Assembly: GCA_038276395.1 (NCBI GenBank)
Contig: JBBQAA010000022.1
Span: forward strand, 1 to 64,000
DNA length: 64,000 bases
Direction: 5' to 3'
DNA from: JBBQAA01 sp038276395
GTDB taxonomy: Bacteria; Actinomycetota; Thermoleophilia; Solirubrobacterales; Solirubrobacteraceae
The notes beneath the pieces are model-generated. The model was not told the DNA's origin and did no database searches. It worked only from the letters and a program-made list of their open reading frames with translations. This document shows, piece after piece, positions 62,647 through 64,000 of the stretch (positions are counted from its first letter, which is position 1; every line of letters starts with the position of its first letter). The position numbers and the translations under genes were made by a program.

Positions 62647-63728
62647 AGATCCTGCACGTCTCCTCGGCCACCGACGTCGGCGGGGCGGAGCGGATGCTGG
62701 TCGAGCTCGCGCGCGCCGCGCCCGAGCGGGCACAGCGCATCGCCGTGCTCGCGCCGCCGGGCACCTTCGACCCCGAGCTTCGGGCCGCCGGCGCGGCGCG
62801 TCTCTTCATGCCCAGCGCGGGACGCTCCCCGGGCGCCGTGGCCCGGCAGGCACTCGCCGCGGCGCGGGCGGCGCGGCGGGTGGGTCCCACCGTCATCCAC
62901 GCCCACAACGTCAAGGCGACGGCGGTCGCGCTCGCGGCGCGCCTCGGCTCCCCCGCACCCGTGCTCGCGACCTTCCACGGCGTGACACCCGAGGAGTTCC
63001 CGAGCGCAGCGCGCATCCTGGGTCGCGCCCGGCGCGTCGTCTGCGTCTCGGACGATCTCGCGGGACGGCTCGCGCAAGCCGGGGTCACCGAGCACCGGAT
63101 CGACGTCATCGTCAACGGCGTATCGCCGATCCCGGATCTCTCGTCCGAGCTGCGCGCCCGCCTAGACGCCGAGCTCGGACTCGGGAAGGCAGCGGGCGTC
63201 GTGGCCATCGTCGGACGCCTCGCGCCGCAGAAGGCGCACGAGCGCTTCCTGCTCGCCGCCCGGGAGATTCTGCGCGTGCGTCCCGGGGCGCGCTTCCTCG
63301 TGGTCGGCGACGGGGAGCGCCGGGCCGAGCTCGAGGGGCTCTGCGCCGAGCTCGGGCTCACGGGAGACGTCACCTTCCTCGGCTCGCGGCCGGATGCGCG
63401 CGAGCTCGTCGCGCGCGCCGACGTGCTCGTCTTCTCCTCCCACTGGGAGGGGCTGTCGATCGCCGCGCTAGAGGGGCTCGCCGCGGGCACGCCGGTGGTC
63501 TCCACCCCCGTGGCGGGGATGGGCGAGCTCCTCGGCTCGGGGGCGGGGGTCATGGTCGAGGAGGCGGAGCCGGGCGCGCTGGCCGCGGCGGTGGAGGAGA
63601 TCCTCGCCGGCCCGGACGCCGCGGCGGCGATGGGCCGGCGGGGCCGTGCGCTCGTCGAGGAGCGCTACGGCGTCGGCCGCATGGCCGACGCCTACGCCGC
63701 CGCCTACGGGCGCCTGGCGTCCGGCTAG
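62643..63728 (+). CDS. Glycosyltransferase family 4 protein
   Basis: A 361-residue GT-B enzyme with TDVGGAERMLVELARAAP near the N-terminus, TVIHAHNVKATAV, VIVNGVSPI, VGRLAPQKAHERFLLAA, and the donor motif SHWEGLSIAALEGLAAGTPVVST. It is the last gene of the plus-strand polysaccharide operon, and a strong hairpin follows 16 bp after its stop. Confidence 0.9.
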   Translation: MKILHVSSATDVGGAERMLVELARAAPERAQRIAVLAPPGTFDPELRAAGAARLFMPSAGRSPGAVARQALAAARAARRVGPTVIHAHNVKATAVALAARLGSPAPVLATFHGVTPEEFPSAARILGRARRVVCVSDDLAGRLAQAGVTEHRIDVIVNGVSPIPDLSSELRARLDAELGLGKAAGVVAIVGRLAPQKAHERFLLAAREILRVRPGARFLVVGDGERRAELEGLCAELGLTGDVTFLGSRPDARELVARADVLVFSSHWEGLSIAALEGLAAGTPVVSTPVAGMGELLGSGAGVMVEEAEPGALAAAVEEILAGPDAAAAMGRRGRALVEERYGVGRMADAYAAAYGRLASG

Positions 63729-63744
63729 ATGGGTTGGTGGAGCC

Positions 63745-63771
63745 CATGCCGCGCGGGCGGCGCGGCATGGC
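63745..63771 (+). terminator. Hairpin terminator of the polysaccharide operon
   Basis: CCATGCCGCGC (63745-63755) and GCGCGGCATGG (63761-63771) form an exact 11-bp stem with loop GGGCG, 16 bp after the last glycosyltransferase stop. There is no T-run. Confidence 0.65.
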
Positions 63772-63930
63772 CGACCCGCCGGGGGGAGGACCGTAGGCCC
63801 GACGAGTGGGCCCCACGAGTGGAGCAGAGGAACGGCTGTGAGGAAGAGGATGCTGAGCGCTGCTCGGGCGGGCGGACCGACCGTCGCGTCCTGGGGCGGT
63901 GGGCTGCGTTTCGCACCGAGGAGGGACCAG
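63772..63930. other. Unassigned intergenic stretch
   Basis: About 160 bp with a repeated ACGAGTGG element (at 63800 and 63814) and no credible coding sequence. I see no tRNA, RNase P or tmRNA signature. It ends at a strong ribosome-binding site for the next frame. Confidence 0.35.
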
Positions 63931-64000
63931 ATGCACCAGGTCGCCGCCCGATGCGAGAAGTGCTCGCGATGCGACCCATTTGCTGCATCGAACCCGCCAC
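63931..64000 (+). CDS. Start of a possible Cys-containing protein, cut by the window edge
   Basis: GAGGAGGG (63918-63925) stands 5 nt before ATG 63931, one of the best ribosome-binding sites here. The 23 readable codons include CEKCSRCD, a possible metal-binding knuckle. The rest lies outside the window, so the call is tentative. Confidence 0.35.
   Translation, partial: MHQVAARCEKCSRCDPFAASNPP

Noticed and set aside
63725..64000. Minus-strand frame through the terminator to the window edge
   Set aside because: It reads through the operon hairpin, has no recognisable content, and conflicts with a strong ribosome-binding site on the plus strand.

Overview
The window is very GC-rich DNA, with frequent GTG starts, many 4-bp GTGA stop/start overlaps, and first genes of transcription units that often begin 6-9 nt after a TAnnnT hexamer (leaderless style). 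Together with a single-chain glycyl-tRNA synthetase, a eukaryotic-type NADP isocitrate dehydrogenase, LCP and PadR proteins, this points to an actinobacterium, most likely of the class Thermoleophilia (Solirubrobacterales-like). The lineage is an inference. I see no rRNA, tRNA, CRISPR array or transposase gene.

Layout. 1-4.0 kb: translationally coupled run metG-tatD-rsmA-ispE plus one cut-off gene (minus strand). 4.5-8.5 kb: PadR regulator with a palindromic operator, a membrane protein and a decayed ABC ATPase, then a vapBC and a mazEF toxin-antitoxin pair and a degenerate LytM protein. 8.6-17.8 kb: rsmI-glucokinase, LCP, EamA, FmdB/glyS, M28 peptidase, a frameshifted GAP-family gene, a fructosamine kinase and a low-molecular-weight tyrosine phosphatase. 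17.8-25.7 kb: an acyl-CoA dehydrogenase whose N- and C-terminal ends lie 7.4 kb apart, separated by a small nonribosomal-peptide island (C-domain protein with a shortened A domain, P450, leucine-type A-PCP, Sfp-type PPTase) whose outer genes (flippase and alpha/beta hydrolase) are both truncated at the junctions. 26-39 kb: housekeeping and unknown genes, mdh/icd, AidB-like dehydrogenase, a remarkable hexapeptide Ser-to-Cys ladder protein beside an M32 carboxypeptidase, and an M50 protease. 39.1-42.9 kb: sdhA-sdhB-sdhE, a type-E succinate dehydrogenase. 43.5-46.8 kb: TetR/MFS efflux pair with two operators, and an SDR. 46.8-54.6 kb: lysC-asd, then dnaX-ybaB-recR-flippase-glycosyltransferase. 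54.6-63.8 kb: ECF sigma factor facing an LPFTG membrane protein, then an exopolysaccharide locus (two O-antigen-ligase-like proteins, three glycosyltransferases, a BY-kinase).

How the parts work together. Most of the window is core metabolism, translation and DNA repair. The surface-polysaccharide genes at 49.4-51.9 and 55.7-63.7 kb form one functional theme (chain assembly, export, length control). The nonribosomal-peptide island is the clearest accessory segment; its operon would load leucine on a carrier protein, with a P450 and a condensation enzyme acting next. At least six loci carry single-base frameshifts or remnants (6.2, 15.5, 16.1, 18.4, 38.9 and 43.2 kb), so either this genome is shedding genes or the assembly holds indel errors; this also matters for judging whether the 18-25.4 kb junctions are real.
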